The notes: generated by a model not told the origin, from the letters alone. DNA of 64,000 nt from Ignavibacteria bacterium UBA2360 (GCA_002344125.1 DDTQ01000011.1:517245-581244), one strand, 5' to 3'. Positions 1 through 7,692 are shown, counted from the stretch's first letter. Made by a program: numbers and translations.

Positions 1-393
1 TGGACAGATTTTCTGACAACAGACGGTGAAAAAAAATGGCGCAACCGCGATTCAGAATTTGAAACAGATATCAACGGCAAAGAAGAACTCATAAAAAAAT
101 GGAATCAAGGGTGGGATTGTTTGTTTTCAGCATTAAATGATCTTAAGCCGGAAGATATGCACAAAACAATTTATATCCGTAACCAGGGGCATACCATACA
201 AGAGGCCATTTACAGGCAGCTTGCACATTATTCATACCACATTGGGCAGATAGTGTATATAGGAAAAATGTACAGTAATGAATGGAAATCTCTTTCAATT
301 CCCAAAAACAGCTCAAAAGCCTTTAACGATGCTAAATTCGCAGAAGGAAAACATAATGAACACTTTACGGACGAATTTCTGAAAAAAGATTAG
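1..393 (+). CDS. DinB-like protein (DUF1572 type), 5' end missing
   Basis: The frame is open at the left edge, so the true start lies outside the window; 130 residues remain. The segment HYSYHIGQIVY matches the C-terminal H-x3-H-x-GQ signature of DinB/DUF1572 four-helix-bundle proteins, where histidines bind a divalent metal. Such proteins act as thiol-dependent or metal-dependent transferases, but most members have no known substrate. The TTG at 121 is only an internal codon: the frame continues upstream to base 1 without a stop. The gene stands alone, followed by an AT-rich spacer and a MarR gene. Family assignment is fairly good; function is unknown. Confidence 0.7.
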   Translation, partial: WTDFLTTDGEKKWRNRDSEFETDINGKEELIKKWNQGWDCLFSALNDLKPEDMHKTIYIRNQGHTIQEAIYRQLAHYSYHIGQIVYIGKMYSNEWKSLSIPKNSSKAFNDAKFAEGKHNEHFTDEFLKKD

Positions 394-431
394 ATAATGC
401 GCAAACTGATCAAACCGGAATAATCAATAAT

Positions 432-447
432 AATTGATATATCAATT
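432..447. promoter_or_regulatory. Perfect 16-bp palindrome, candidate MarR operator
   Basis: AATTGATATATCAATT is a perfect inverted repeat ending 27 bases before the ATG of the MarR gene. Its TTG-N6-CAA core resembles operators of MarR/SlyA regulators, which commonly repress their own promoter. Binding is an inference from position and symmetry. Confidence 0.5.
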
Positions 448-474
448 GTTGATAAATCATATTATATTTGACCC

Positions 475-912
475 ATGAAAACAGATATAAGCCATAACAT
501 GGAGTTTTTCAATGCTTTGGAAAATTCGCTGAAACAGTACAGAAGAATGGCAAATGCAAAACTCGAACATACCGGGATTCAGATCACACTCGATCAATGG
601 CAAGTTCTGGATATCATTGTTAATTTCGCACATATAACACAAGCGGAAATCGCAGCAAAAACCTCTAAAGATACCGCTTCAATTACACGGATAATAGGAA
701 TATTGAATTCCAAAGGATGGGTGGCAAGGCAAACGGACCCCGAAAACCGGAGGAAGCTCATTTTAAAGGTGAGCCATCCCGGCGAAAAAGAATATTACAG
801 AGCTGCAGAGGTGATCTCAAAGTTCTCAATTGCAGCGGTTGAGGGAATTAAAGAAAAACGGCTTCGCAAGCTTAAAAAGATATTTAAGACCATAACAAAG
901 AACTGCGAATAA
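475..912 (+). CDS. MarR family transcriptional regulator
   Basis: This 145-residue protein has the length and layout of MarR dimeric repressors. A winged helix-turn-helix spans about residues 54-105, with recognition-helix sequence TSKDTASITRIIGIL and the wing motif DPENRRKLIL, which contains the conserved D-x-R-R wing. Flanking helices form the dimer interface. The ATG at 475 follows an AT-rich leader containing a perfect palindrome at 432-447, suggesting autoregulation. The stop codon abuts the ATG of the next gene with no gap, so the acetyltransferase is probably co-transcribed and controlled by this regulator. The ligand is unknown. Confidence 0.85.
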   Translation: MKTDISHNMEFFNALENSLKQYRRMANAKLEHTGIQITLDQWQVLDIIVNFAHITQAEIAAKTSKDTASITRIIGILNSKGWVARQTDPENRRKLILKVSHPGEKEYYRAAEVISKFSIAAVEGIKEKRLRKLKKIFKTITKNCE

Positions 913-1449
913 ATGAAAGATCTAATGAATTCACCTGAAATAAATTTGCGTACGGCCGTGTTTGATGATATTCCAAAAATTGTAGAGATGTACCGCGGGA
1001 CTGTGCACGCCGTTAACGCAAAAGATTACACTCCCGAGCAAATTAAAGTGTGGGCAGATGGCCCCGTGAACTATCCCCGTTGGGAAAAAGCAATTGAGGA
1101 GCAGTATTTTGTGCTGGCTGAAATTGATAACACACCCGGGCTAAAGCCCGACCCCTCCTTAAAAAAGGAGGGGAATAAACTTATTGCCGGATTTTCATCG
1201 CTTGCAAAGGACGGCTACCTGGATTTTATGTATGTGAGCAAAGACTTTCAAAGATGCGGGGTTGCCTCTAAGCTGCTTGCAGCGATCGAACAAAAAGCTA
1301 AAGAGCAGAACAATCCGGAAATATACTCACACGTCAGTAAAACCGCAAAGGGGTTTTTCCTAAAAATGGGATATGAACATAAAGAAGATATCAAAGATAT
1401 GTATAAGGGAGAACTGTTTATAAACGCATTGATGGTGAAAAAGCTATAA
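913..1449 (+). CDS. GNAT family N-acetyltransferase with an in-frame repeat insertion
   Basis: A 178-residue GCN5-related acetyltransferase. The acetyl-CoA motif FQRCGVASKLL lies near residues 116-126 (Q/R-x-x-G-x-A), and the C-terminal part GFFLKMGYEH is the usual final strand-helix of the fold. The start is fixed by direct abutment to the MarR stop. Residues about 74-88 (TPGLKPDPSLKKEGN) are translated from a GC-rich palindromic repeat at 1132-1175 whose relatives are intergenic elsewhere in this window. The insertion lies between strands YFVLAEID and KLIAGFSSL, a loop that can tolerate it. Substrate unknown; probably part of the MarR operon. Confidence 0.85.
   Translation: MKDLMNSPEINLRTAVFDDIPKIVEMYRGTVHAVNAKDYTPEQIKVWADGPVNYPRWEKAIEEQYFVLAEIDNTPGLKPDPSLKKEGNKLIAGFSSLAKDGYLDFMYVSKDFQRCGVASKLLAAIEQKAKEQNNPEIYSHVSKTAKGFFLKMGYEHKEDIKDMYKGELFINALMVKKL
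1132..1175. repeat. Palindromic CCCCTCC/GGAGGGG repeat inside a GNAT gene
   Basis: Two adjacent inverted repeats are visible: CCCGGGCTAAAGCCCG and CCCCTCCTT with AAGGAGGGG (1152-1160 and 1165-1173). The second resembles the palindromes at 5120-5142, 9066-9103 and 13115-13137. It is translated as part of the acetyltransferase. Confidence 0.75.
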
Positions 1450-1575
1450 AATACCCGTTTTTGCATTGTTTAACCACAAATTGTACGCTAATTTTGTAGA
1501 AGTAAAATTATCCTTAATTGAATGCGCTCATCATATCCGCCAAACCATCCCCTTTAGATAATCATATTTCAAAAA

Positions 1576-2061
1576 ATGAAAACGGCAATAATTTTTAAGA
1601 CTAAGCACGGCACAACCGAAAAAGTGGCATACATGCTTGCCAAAGCTCTTTCAGCTGACGGAAGCGAGATCAGAGTAATTGATCTAGCAAAAACCAGGCA
1701 GCCGCACCTGGTAAGTTATGAAAGGATCATAATAGGCGGTTCAATTCACGTTGGAAAAATTCAGCGCGAAATAAGAACTTTCTGCGATAAGCACACCGAT
1801 GCGCTCTGCGCAAAAAAGCTGGGCCTCTATATTTGCTGCATGGAAACAGATGAGATAAAACGGCAAAAGGAATTTGAGGACGCATTTTCTGAAAAACTAA
1901 AAAAGCATGCTTCGGCAAAAGGAATAATGGGAGGAGAGTTCCTGCTTGAGAAAATGAATTTTATTGAAAGACTTGTCGTACGAAAGATAGCTCATACTAA
2001 AGAATCGGTGTTTGATATTGACACTCAGGCTGTAAAGAAATTTATCAGCGAGATCAATTGA
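1576..2061 (+). CDS. Flavodoxin-domain protein (HemG-like)
   Basis: A 161-residue flavodoxin-like protein. The N-terminal FMN-phosphate loop TKHGTTEKVA (about residues 8-17) and the second nucleotide loop at IIIGGSIHVGKI are visible. Layout and size match the menaquinone-dependent protoporphyrinogen oxidase HemG and related flavodoxin-domain proteins; a HemG role in haem synthesis is possible but not shown, because no other haem genes are near. It is a single gene with its own 126-base leader. Confidence 0.75.
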   Translation: MKTAIIFKTKHGTTEKVAYMLAKALSADGSEIRVIDLAKTRQPHLVSYERIIIGGSIHVGKIQREIRTFCDKHTDALCAKKLGLYICCMETDEIKRQKEFEDAFSEKLKKHASAKGIMGGEFLLEKMNFIERLVVRKIAHTKESVFDIDTQAVKKFISEIN

Positions 2062-2077
2062 TCAAACACCGCGCTGA

Positions 2078-2164
2078 ATGAAACTTATAACCGTAAAATC
2101 ATTTTTCCGGTTTACTTTTTTATTGTGGGTAATAATTGTTATTTTTGCGATATTGATCATTTAA
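2078..2164 (+). CDS. Possible 28-residue single-span membrane peptide
   Basis: An ATG-initiated frame of 28 codons lies between the flavodoxin and GNAT genes. It has a basic N-terminus (K2, K7, R11) followed by an uninterrupted hydrophobic stretch from about residue 12 to 28 rich in Ile, Leu, Val and Phe, ending without a polar tail. That is the look of small bacterial membrane peptides. There is no clear ribosome-binding site, and AT-rich DNA can give such a frame by chance. Confidence 0.3.
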   Translation: MKLITVKSFFRFTFLLWVIIVIFAILII

Positions 2165-2198
2165 CATTATACACAAATTACTATTATAAAAGGATTTA

Positions 2199-2993
2199 AT
2201 GAGAGACCAATGGGTTAAAGAGCTGTACGTGAGGGGTGAGAAAGCTGCCGACTACGATACAATATCAGAAATAAACCGTCTTGCGTTCGGCAGGGAAGAA
2301 GAAGCGAATCTTGTAAACGCGATCAGGAAAACCAAAAGCTATGAATTCGGCTTTTCGCTGGTGGCGGTAAAGGAAGACATTATCCTTGGTCACGTTTTGT
2401 TTTCCAGGGGATTTATTACACATCGCGGCAGAAGGTTCAAGTGTCTTATATTGGGTCCCATAGCTGTACACCCGGAGCATCAAAGAAAAGGAATCGGCAA
2501 GGCACTGGTAAACGAGGGATTAGAGCGCGCGAAGGAAGTTGGTTTCGGCGCGGTAATTGTTGTGGGTGATCCGGCATATTACAGCGCATTCGGTTTTAAG
2601 CCTGCAGGCGGAATGAGGCTGCGCACAACTCTTGGCATTCCGGATGAGAATTTTATGGCGAAGGAAATATCCCGCAATGCGCTAAGGGGTATCCTTGGGA
2701 CAGTGATGTTCCCGAGAGAATTTTTGGCGCTGGCGGAAGCCGATAAAAAACGTGAAGCTGAAAAAGCGGCACAGGTGACGGAAAGTCCGGCCCTGCAGGT
2801 AATAGACGCAGAAAAGAATGAACAGGTTAATCCGGATCAAACTGAAAAGGATCCTGATATAACTCAGCAGCAGGAAGTTAGAAGTGAAGATGTAACAGGT
2901 GAAACAGAAAATGAAACAGGCGGTGAGCTGCCGGTTGAGGATACAGAGACAGATATTGGCGATAAACCCGCCGATAACAATGTAATGATGTAA
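2199..2993 (+). CDS. GNAT acetyltransferase (YhbS-like) with long acidic tail
   Basis: A 264-residue protein preceded by a good AAAAGGA ribosome-binding site. Residues 10-170 are a YhbS-type GNAT domain: LILGPIAVHPEHQRKGIGKA gives the acetyl-CoA pyrophosphate loop (Q95-R-K-G-I-G100) and GDPAYYSAFGF is the typical YhbS motif. From about residue 176 the protein continues for some 90 residues with Glu, Asp, Thr, Gln and Pro and almost no hydrophobic residues, so this tail is probably disordered. YhbS proteins are usually about 165-170 residues, so the tail is unusual. Substrate unknown. Confidence 0.85.
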   Translation: MRDQWVKELYVRGEKAADYDTISEINRLAFGREEEANLVNAIRKTKSYEFGFSLVAVKEDIILGHVLFSRGFITHRGRRFKCLILGPIAVHPEHQRKGIGKALVNEGLERAKEVGFGAVIVVGDPAYYSAFGFKPAGGMRLRTTLGIPDENFMAKEISRNALRGILGTVMFPREFLALAEADKKREAEKAAQVTESPALQVIDAEKNEQVNPDQTEKDPDITQQQEVRSEDVTGETENETGGELPVEDTETDIGDKPADNNVMM

Positions 2994-3004
2994 TATCGCG
3001 CCTG

Positions 3005-3340
3005 ATGATTATTGACGAACAACCAACATCTTATGAAAAATTCACAATTACACAACTTATCTATCTGAATGAAGGCGGGGAGCAGGATTTTCTGAAGTAT
3101 GAATCTTTGGTACTGCCCCTGCTTGAAAAGTACCGCGGCGGGCTTGAGCTCAGATTAAGGCCCGGGAGGGATAACTTTATTTATCCCACAGAGGGCGAGC
3201 TGCCGTATGAAGTTCACATAGTATCGTTTGAAACAAAAGAGGATTTTTTAAGGTTCAAAAATGACCCGGTGAGAATTAAGAATCAGGAGCTTCTTAAAAA
3301 TTCAGTAAAGAAAATTACCGTAATGGAATCATGCGGATAA
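3005..3340 (+). CDS. DUF1330-like small protein
   Basis: A 111-residue protein with the ferredoxin-like alternation of DUF1330/NIPSNAP-type dimeric alpha-beta barrels: a first strand FTITQLIYL, a helix KYESLVLPLLEKY, then YEVHIVSFETKEDFLRFKNDP, the usual strand plus E-x-x-F/W-x-D motif. It starts 12 bases after the GNAT stop and is probably co-transcribed. Function unknown. Confidence 0.6.
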   Translation: MIIDEQPTSYEKFTITQLIYLNEGGEQDFLKYESLVLPLLEKYRGGLELRLRPGRDNFIYPTEGELPYEVHIVSFETKEDFLRFKNDPVRIKNQELLKNSVKKITVMESCG

Positions 3341-3369
3341 ATAATTGTTTAATATAAGTAATTTATAAA

Positions 3370-3930
3370 ATGAGTTATAATACAAATTATATATTTTTAT
3401 TAATTATTACATTTTTTATGACAGCCGCATTTAGTGAGACTTTATCTGGTGATAACAGCACCTTGATGCAGTACGCGCTAAAAGTTAAGGAATTTGACAC
3501 AACAGGCTCTGCCATAATAAAAGGCGGAGATGGCGAAATAAATATTAAAAATTCCGCGGGGTGTGTATTAAAATTCCGCGTAAACGATAAAGATGAACTG
3601 CGCACTTACCACTGCGGCATAGCTTTCATATATTTCGAATTTAAAAACGGGTGGCTGAAAAAGTACAATACACATGATAAAAACGGCGAATTAAAGGGTG
3701 ATGATGAGTTTGGAGACCTTGCAACAGTGGAATATGAAATAAAGAAAATGAACCTGCTGCACGCGAAGTTTGAAGTACTGGACGAGGCTGACGGGAATAT
3801 TCAGATGAATGACGCAAAGGATGAAATAGTGTATACCAGGGTATATGATTCAAAAAATAAAATCATTAGGGAAAATTATATATCAACAAAGGAGTACTGG
3901 AACGCCAGTAATGTTCTGTACAGACCGTGA
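3370..3930 (+). CDS. Hypothetical secreted protein
   Basis: A 186-residue protein with a hydrophobic N-terminal segment (residues 8-20, cut probably after TAAFS) that reads as a Sec signal peptide or membrane anchor. The rest alternates short strands and charged turns and resembles the antitoxin/MORN-like proteins of Bacteroidota only in a general way. I do not recognise the family. It starts 29 bases after the DUF1330-like gene. Confidence 0.6.
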   Translation: MSYNTNYIFLLIITFFMTAAFSETLSGDNSTLMQYALKVKEFDTTGSAIIKGGDGEINIKNSAGCVLKFRVNDKDELRTYHCGIAFIYFEFKNGWLKKYNTHDKNGELKGDDEFGDLATVEYEIKKMNLLHAKFEVLDEADGNIQMNDAKDEIVYTRVYDSKNKIIRENYISTKEYWNASNVLYRP

Positions 3931-4036
3931 GTTGATCCATGTGACCCTTCGAAATACCCGGGATGAAAATTTTTCGTTTATGATAACCGTTAAGTTTTGC
4001 CAGACGGTATTCAGAGCCCGGATAAACATTCATACG

Positions 4037-4063
4037 GTCTTCGACTCCGCTCAGACCGACATA
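4037..4063. repeat. Dispersed TTCGACTCCGCTCAG-type repeat
   Basis: The segment with core TTCGACTCCGCTCAG recurs in diverged form at 12707-12740 (reverse complement) and 44421-44489. It lies between the convergent secreted-protein gene and rsmG. I read it as a short dispersed repeat. Confidence 0.5.
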
Positions 4064-4083
4064 GAGTGATCTTTACCTCCCGT

Positions 4084-4680
4084 TCAAACAAAATCTACCG
4101 TTACAAGAATCCTTTCGCCGAAGGCTTTCCGGTGAATATTATTAACATAGGGCAATGAACGTGTTTTGTGAATTTCCCCGGTTATATCTCCGCCTTTTAA
4201 GGTTACGAGTTTGCCGCCGGGTTTTATGAGACTCTTTGACCATGCGCAGAGATCCTGCAGCACTGCTACGGAACGTGAAACAACGTAATCATAGTGATTT
4301 TTCATTTTGCCGTTCATGAAACCGCCCGAGACAAGGGCTTCAGCCCTGCCGCATATTGCGGCGGCATTGGTGAGCTCCATCCGCTTAATGATATCCGAAA
4401 CTACGCTAATTTTCTTTTGTATGGAATCAACCAGCACCAGGTTAACTTCGGGGTGGTGGATAGCTATTACGATGCCCGGGAATCCACCGCCGGTACCAAG
4501 ATCGAGGATGTTGAGTCCGGGTTTGAAATCAATGCCATGGAAAAATAATCTTGAGTCCTCTATCAAATCAAGCACGTTTGGTTTTTTCCGTGAGACAAGG
4601 TTTATTTTGGAATTCCATTCGATGAGCAGATCGTTATACTCTTTTTCCTTTACGAGTGTTTGCCAGTTATCATTAGCCAT
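4084..4680 (-). CDS. rsmG: 16S rRNA (guanine527-N7)-methyltransferase RsmG
   Basis: A 198-residue protein, close to the usual 205-240 of RsmG (GidB). The family signature EWNSKINLVSRK is near residues 21-32 and the SAM-binding loop LDLGTGGGFPGI at 59-70; VVSRSVAVLQDL and LVTLKGG follow in the expected order. The enzyme methylates N7 of G527 in the 16S rRNA 530 loop using SAM. As in many bacteria it sits near mnmG, mnmE and the origin, on the same strand as both, though separated from mnmG by about 500 bases of repeats. Confidence 0.93.
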   Translation of the reverse strand: MANDNWQTLVKEKEYNDLLIEWNSKINLVSRKKPNVLDLIEDSRLFFHGIDFKPGLNILDLGTGGGFPGIVIAIHHPEVNLVLVDSIQKKISVVSDIIKRMELTNAAAICGRAEALVSGGFMNGKMKNHYDYVVSRSVAVLQDLCAWSKSLIKPGGKLVTLKGGDITGEIHKTRSLPYVNNIHRKAFGERILVTVDFV

Positions 4681-4745
4681 ATGCGCAAAAATGGTAAAAT
4701 GTTGTGATTAAAAAAATGGAAGGATACGGGTAGATACCGAACGTG

Positions 4746-4811
4746 TGACCCCTACGGGGTCATTTTGTTTTTTAACAACTGCGCTATAAATGTGTGACCG
4801 CTCTGCGGTCA
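4746..4811 (-). repeat. Double-hairpin element, copy 1
   Basis: Hairpins TGACCCC-tac-GGGGTCA (4746-4762) and TGACCGC-tct-GCGGTCA (4795-4811) are 32 bases apart with CTATAAATGTG just before the second. Read on the minus strand the order is hairpin, TTTATAG spacer, hairpin, ACACGT, the same architecture as copy 2 with other stem sequences. Confidence 0.7.
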
Positions 4812-4955
4812 TTGCGCGTCTCACAAGCATTTTTCATTGTGATTCTCTTCTGTATTTAAAAAGATAGTAGCAACTGAGAGAGTTGGAAAAGGAGATTTTT
4901 GAATTATACGAGGGTTTTTCCATTTCAGATAAATTTAAAAATTGAACCCGCTGTT

Positions 4956-5027
4956 GGCTCCGTAGGAGTCAAACGTTTATAGGAAATCGAACATGAAAAT
5001 CAAAACGACTCCATAGGAGTCGAACGT
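4956..5027 (+). repeat. Double-hairpin element, copy 2
   Basis: Hairpin GGCTCC-gta-GGAGTC (4956-4970, one G-T pair), then AAACGTTTATAG, then hairpin CGACTCC-ata-GGAGTCG (5006-5022) followed by AACGT. The hairpins are 35 bases apart. Confidence 0.7.
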
Positions 5028-5108
5028 AAAGAGGCCGGAAATGAATGGGAAAAAAATTAGTCAGACCACCCTCCCTCCACCCTGGCGGTACAATGTGCAA
5101 TTCTTTCC

Positions 5109-5147
5109 CTCACCCCCTGCCCCTCTCCCGGAGGGAGAGGGGGGAGA
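5109..5147. repeat. CCCCTCTCCC palindromic repeat
   Basis: Arms CCCCTCTCCC (5120-5129) and GGGAGAGGGG (5133-5142) follow CTCACCCCCTGC. The same core occurs at 9066-9103 and, read in frame, in recN at 13103-13142. Confidence 0.75.
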
Positions 5148-5183
5148 TGACCTGAAAATGATATTCATAGAAAATGAACTCTG

Positions 5184-7073
5184 TTATCCTTTAATGTAGA
5201 TAGAAAGTATCGATGCATCCGATGGAGAGACGCCTGCAATGCGTGATGCCTGGCCAATTGAGCGGGGTCTGACTTTATTCAATTTTTCCCTGCCTTCGGT
5301 TGAAAGTGATTTTATTTTATTGAAATCAAACTTCTCGGGTATTTCAACTGATTCCATTTTATTGAATGCCTCAACCTGCTCAGCCTGGCGGGTAATATAC
5401 CCTTCATAGCGCATTTCAATTTCTATCTGGTCCATTATCATTTCACTCTGTCTTATCTTCCGGATCAGGGCATTTTCTGCAAAATACGGAATAGCAAGGA
5501 AATCACTTAGCTTAACTTCGTTGCGTTTAACTATCTGCGCAAGCTGGTCTGATTGCTTGAGCGGCGATGCGTTTACTGATTCCAAGTACCCGTTCATATC
5601 TTTGGGTCCGGCAAAAATTGATTTAAAGTAGTTTATACCTTCATTTATCAGCGCTTCTTTTGCCAGGGTATTGTTATAAATATCATCCGGTATCAATCCA
5701 TACTTATGGCCGTATTTCATAAGTCTGCGGTCGGCGTTATCCTGTCGTAATATAAGCCTGTACTCAGCGCATGAAGTAAATATGCGGTAGGGCTCTTCGG
5801 GAATTTTGTTGATCAGGTCGTCTATCAATACTCCGATATATGCTTCGCTGCGTTTTAAAATAAAGGGCTCCTCCCCTTTTATTTTAAGAGCTGCGTTTAT
5901 TCCCGCTATGAGTCCCTGTGCCGCGGCTTCTTCGTAGCCGGATGTGCCGTTGATCTGTCCAGCTACATAGAGTCCGGGTACAAGTTTGGTTTCAAGTGTT
6001 AAATTGGTTTGGTATGTGGGCAGGAAATCGTATTCAACCGCATAGCCGGCGCGCATCATTTTAACTTTTTCCAAACCGGGAATTGTTTTGAGCGCCGCGT
6101 ACTGAATTTCTTCGGGAAGGCTTGATGAGAAACCATTCATGTAAACCACGTTGGAATTTATTCCTTCGGGCTCAAGAAAGATCTGGTGCCGCAGTTTATC
6201 GGCAAAGCGGAAAATTTTATCTTCAATCGAAGGACAGTATCTCGGACCTGCGCCGGTTATTCTGCCTGTGAACATTGGAGAATCGTCGAATCCCGTGCGC
6301 AGAATATTATGGGTATCTTCGTTGGTGTAGGTTAAGTAACATGATATCTGCGGCAAAGCCGGGAAATTTCCGTTAGAAAAAACCGAAAAAGGTGTTGGGT
6401 TTTCGTCACCGGGCTGTTCTGAGGTAACCGAAAAATCTATAGTATCCAATTGTAATCTTGGAGGTGTGCCCGTTTTTAGGCGTGCGGTTTTAAATCCTTG
6501 ATTTAACAGATAATTAGAAAGCCCTTTGGCGGATTGCTCGCCGTATCTGCCGCCTTCGTTCTGCTGGTGACCCATATGCATAATTGCATTCAGAAAAGTG
6601 CCGCTTGTGATAATAACAGCTTTGCATGAAATTTCATAACCGAGCGAGGTTTTAATTCCGGAAATATTTCCGTTTGGATCGCGCACGAGTTCATCGACTG
6701 TATCCTGGATCAATGAGATATTCGGGCAACTTAAGATATATTCTTTAGCTACTTTCGAATACAGATCGCGATCGCTTTGGCAGCGGGGAGACCAAATAGC
6801 GGGTCCTTTGGACTTATTAAGCAGCCGGAATTGAATCCCGCTATCATCGGCAATTCTGCCCATGACGCCCCCAAGGGCATCAATTTCTTTTACCAAGTGC
6901 CCTTTGGCTGTGCCGCCAATTGCGGGATTACATGACATTCTGCCAATAGCATCGAGATCCATAGTTACCATACCCACTGTACAGCCCATGCGGGAAGCAG
7001 TCCAAGCCGCTTCAATGCCCGCGTGCCCGGCTCCAACTACGATGATATCGAAATGTTTGTTGTTTAGTGACAA
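5184..7073 (-). CDS. mnmG: tRNA uridine-5-carboxymethylaminomethyl modification enzyme MnmG
   Basis: A 629-residue protein, the usual length of MnmG (GidA). The FAD-binding GxGxxG motif VVGAGHAGIEAA is at residues 12-23; MSCNPAIGGTAKGHLV, ARLKTGTPPRL and GQINGTSGYEEAAAQG are family signatures. With MnmE it installs the carboxymethylaminomethyl group on U34 of certain tRNAs using FAD and methylene-tetrahydrofolate. The C-terminal helical domain that contacts MnmE and tRNA is complete, ending ASRIAGVSPSDASILSIYIKG. It is in the same direction as mnmE, separated by a lipoprotein gene and a parS site. Confidence 0.96.
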   Translation of the reverse strand: MSLNNKHFDIIVVGAGHAGIEAAWTASRMGCTVGMVTMDLDAIGRMSCNPAIGGTAKGHLVKEIDALGGVMGRIADDSGIQFRLLNKSKGPAIWSPRCQSDRDLYSKVAKEYILSCPNISLIQDTVDELVRDPNGNISGIKTSLGYEISCKAVIITSGTFLNAIMHMGHQQNEGGRYGEQSAKGLSNYLLNQGFKTARLKTGTPPRLQLDTIDFSVTSEQPGDENPTPFSVFSNGNFPALPQISCYLTYTNEDTHNILRTGFDDSPMFTGRITGAGPRYCPSIEDKIFRFADKLRHQIFLEPEGINSNVVYMNGFSSSLPEEIQYAALKTIPGLEKVKMMRAGYAVEYDFLPTYQTNLTLETKLVPGLYVAGQINGTSGYEEAAAQGLIAGINAALKIKGEEPFILKRSEAYIGVLIDDLINKIPEEPYRIFTSCAEYRLILRQDNADRRLMKYGHKYGLIPDDIYNNTLAKEALINEGINYFKSIFAGPKDMNGYLESVNASPLKQSDQLAQIVKRNEVKLSDFLAIPYFAENALIRKIRQSEMIMDQIEIEMRYEGYITRQAEQVEAFNKMESVEIPEKFDFNKIKSLSTEGREKLNKVRPRSIGQASRIAGVSPSDASILSIYIKG

Positions 7074-7115
7074 TTAAAATGATTTTCTTAGATTCTACTT
7101 TCTTGTGACCACCCT

Positions 7116-7156
7116 CCCGCCTCTGGCGGGACAAGCTGACTCAGGCTTCGCCTGAG
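7116..7156. repeat. CCCGC-first two-hairpin repeat
   Basis: Hairpin CCCGCC-tct-GGCGGG (7116-7130) is followed after nine bases by CTCAGGC-ttc-GCCTGAG (7140-7156). The first hairpin recurs at 17571, 16011 and 19159 with different second hairpins. Confidence 0.65.
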
Positions 7157-7220
7157 CCACCCATCCTTATAAAATGATGGGAGCTATGAAACAGCCTGAC
7201 CCATGCGCCATGCGCAATAA

Positions 7221-7236
7221 TGTTTCACGTGAAACA
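7221..7236. promoter_or_regulatory. parS: parS centromere site (ParB/Spo0J binding), perfect
   Basis: TGTTTCACGTGAAACA is a perfect 16-bp palindrome identical to the parS consensus first defined in Bacillus subtilis and conserved across bacteria. It lies between the lipoprotein stop and the mnmG start, about 3.3 kb from the predicted origin, the normal place for chromosomal parS. ParB-CTP loads here and spreads to organise origin segregation. No parA or parB gene is in the window. Confidence 0.9.
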
Positions 7237-7242
7237 TATGAA

Positions 7243-7683
7243 TTAATTACAGGGCTCAATCCCCCACTCATCAGAATCCCTACACTTCCAGTTGCGATTA
7301 GCGACAACGATCTTCCAGGTAGTTTCGTTCTGCTTTACTAAAAGTTCAAATTTTTCTGCAGCCATGTTTTGATGAACCGGGTTATGGTTGATCATAACCA
7401 CCAGAATTCTGCTGTGAGTTTGAGGACTCAGCTCATACGTAAACTTTCCTTGTTCGCTATCATATAGAAAATCATGATAAAACCTTGCAAGTTCTTCGGC
7501 AGAGGAAATATCATATTTGGTGGACAAAATTTGGTTTATGCCGGATATATCATCCTTAATGGTATCTTCCCCACATCCTCCAAAAACTACGATTAACAAC
7601 AAAACTACCATAGTTCGAAAGCTTGACCCAAATGTTTCACGGGAAACAATTGGCGAAAACGAAAGATTTTTGAAGAAATTCAT
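7243..7683 (-). CDS. Hypothetical lipoprotein between mnmE and mnmG
   Basis: A 146-residue protein with hydrophobic segment MVVLLLIVVFGGC and a lipobox-like cysteine at residue 37, so it is probably exported and lipidated. The N-terminal extension contains VSRETF, encoded by a parS-like sequence at 7633-7648; the extension may be translated, or the real start may be the ATG at 7609-7611 directly before the hydrophobic core, though that start leaves no basic n-region. The mature part, with a strand-rich C-terminus (TTWKIVVANRNWKC), looks like a small ligand- or immunity-type fold I do not recognise. It starts 9 bases after mnmE. Confidence 0.6.
   Translation of the reverse strand: MNFFKNLSFSPIVSRETFGSSFRTMVVLLLIVVFGGCGEDTIKDDISGINQILSTKYDISSAEELARFYHDFLYDSEQGKFTYELSPQTHSRILVVMINHNPVHQNMAAEKFELLVKQNETTWKIVVANRNWKCRDSDEWGIEPCN
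7633..7648. promoter_or_regulatory. parS-like site with one mismatch
   Basis: TGTTTCACGGGAAACA differs from consensus parS at a single position. It is inside the 5' part of the lipoprotein gene, 412 bases from the perfect site. Clusters of perfect and near-perfect parS sites around the origin are usual. Confidence 0.7.
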
Positions 7684-7692
7684 ATTAATTTG

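Larger units (their letters stand above)
4681..5183. other. Repeat-filled intergenic region between mnmG and rsmG
   Basis: No gene is supported here. The stretch holds two double-hairpin elements in opposite orientation (4746-4811 and 4956-5027), a diverged GC-rich piece at 5062-5095 and a CCCCTCTCCC palindrome at 5109-5147. The mnmG mRNA would run through all of them before rsmG. Confidence 0.7.

Noticed and set aside
121..393. Complete 90-residue gene starting at TTG 121
   Set aside because: The frame continues open to base 1 with matching DinB-like sequence, so the start is outside the window.
4746..4774. Double-hairpin arm plus T-run as terminator
   Set aside because: No plus-strand gene ends here; the hairpin belongs to the dispersed repeat family.
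4681..5183. CRISPR-like array from regularly spaced hairpins
   Set aside because: Only two hairpins per element, stems differ, and there are no repeated units with unique spacers.
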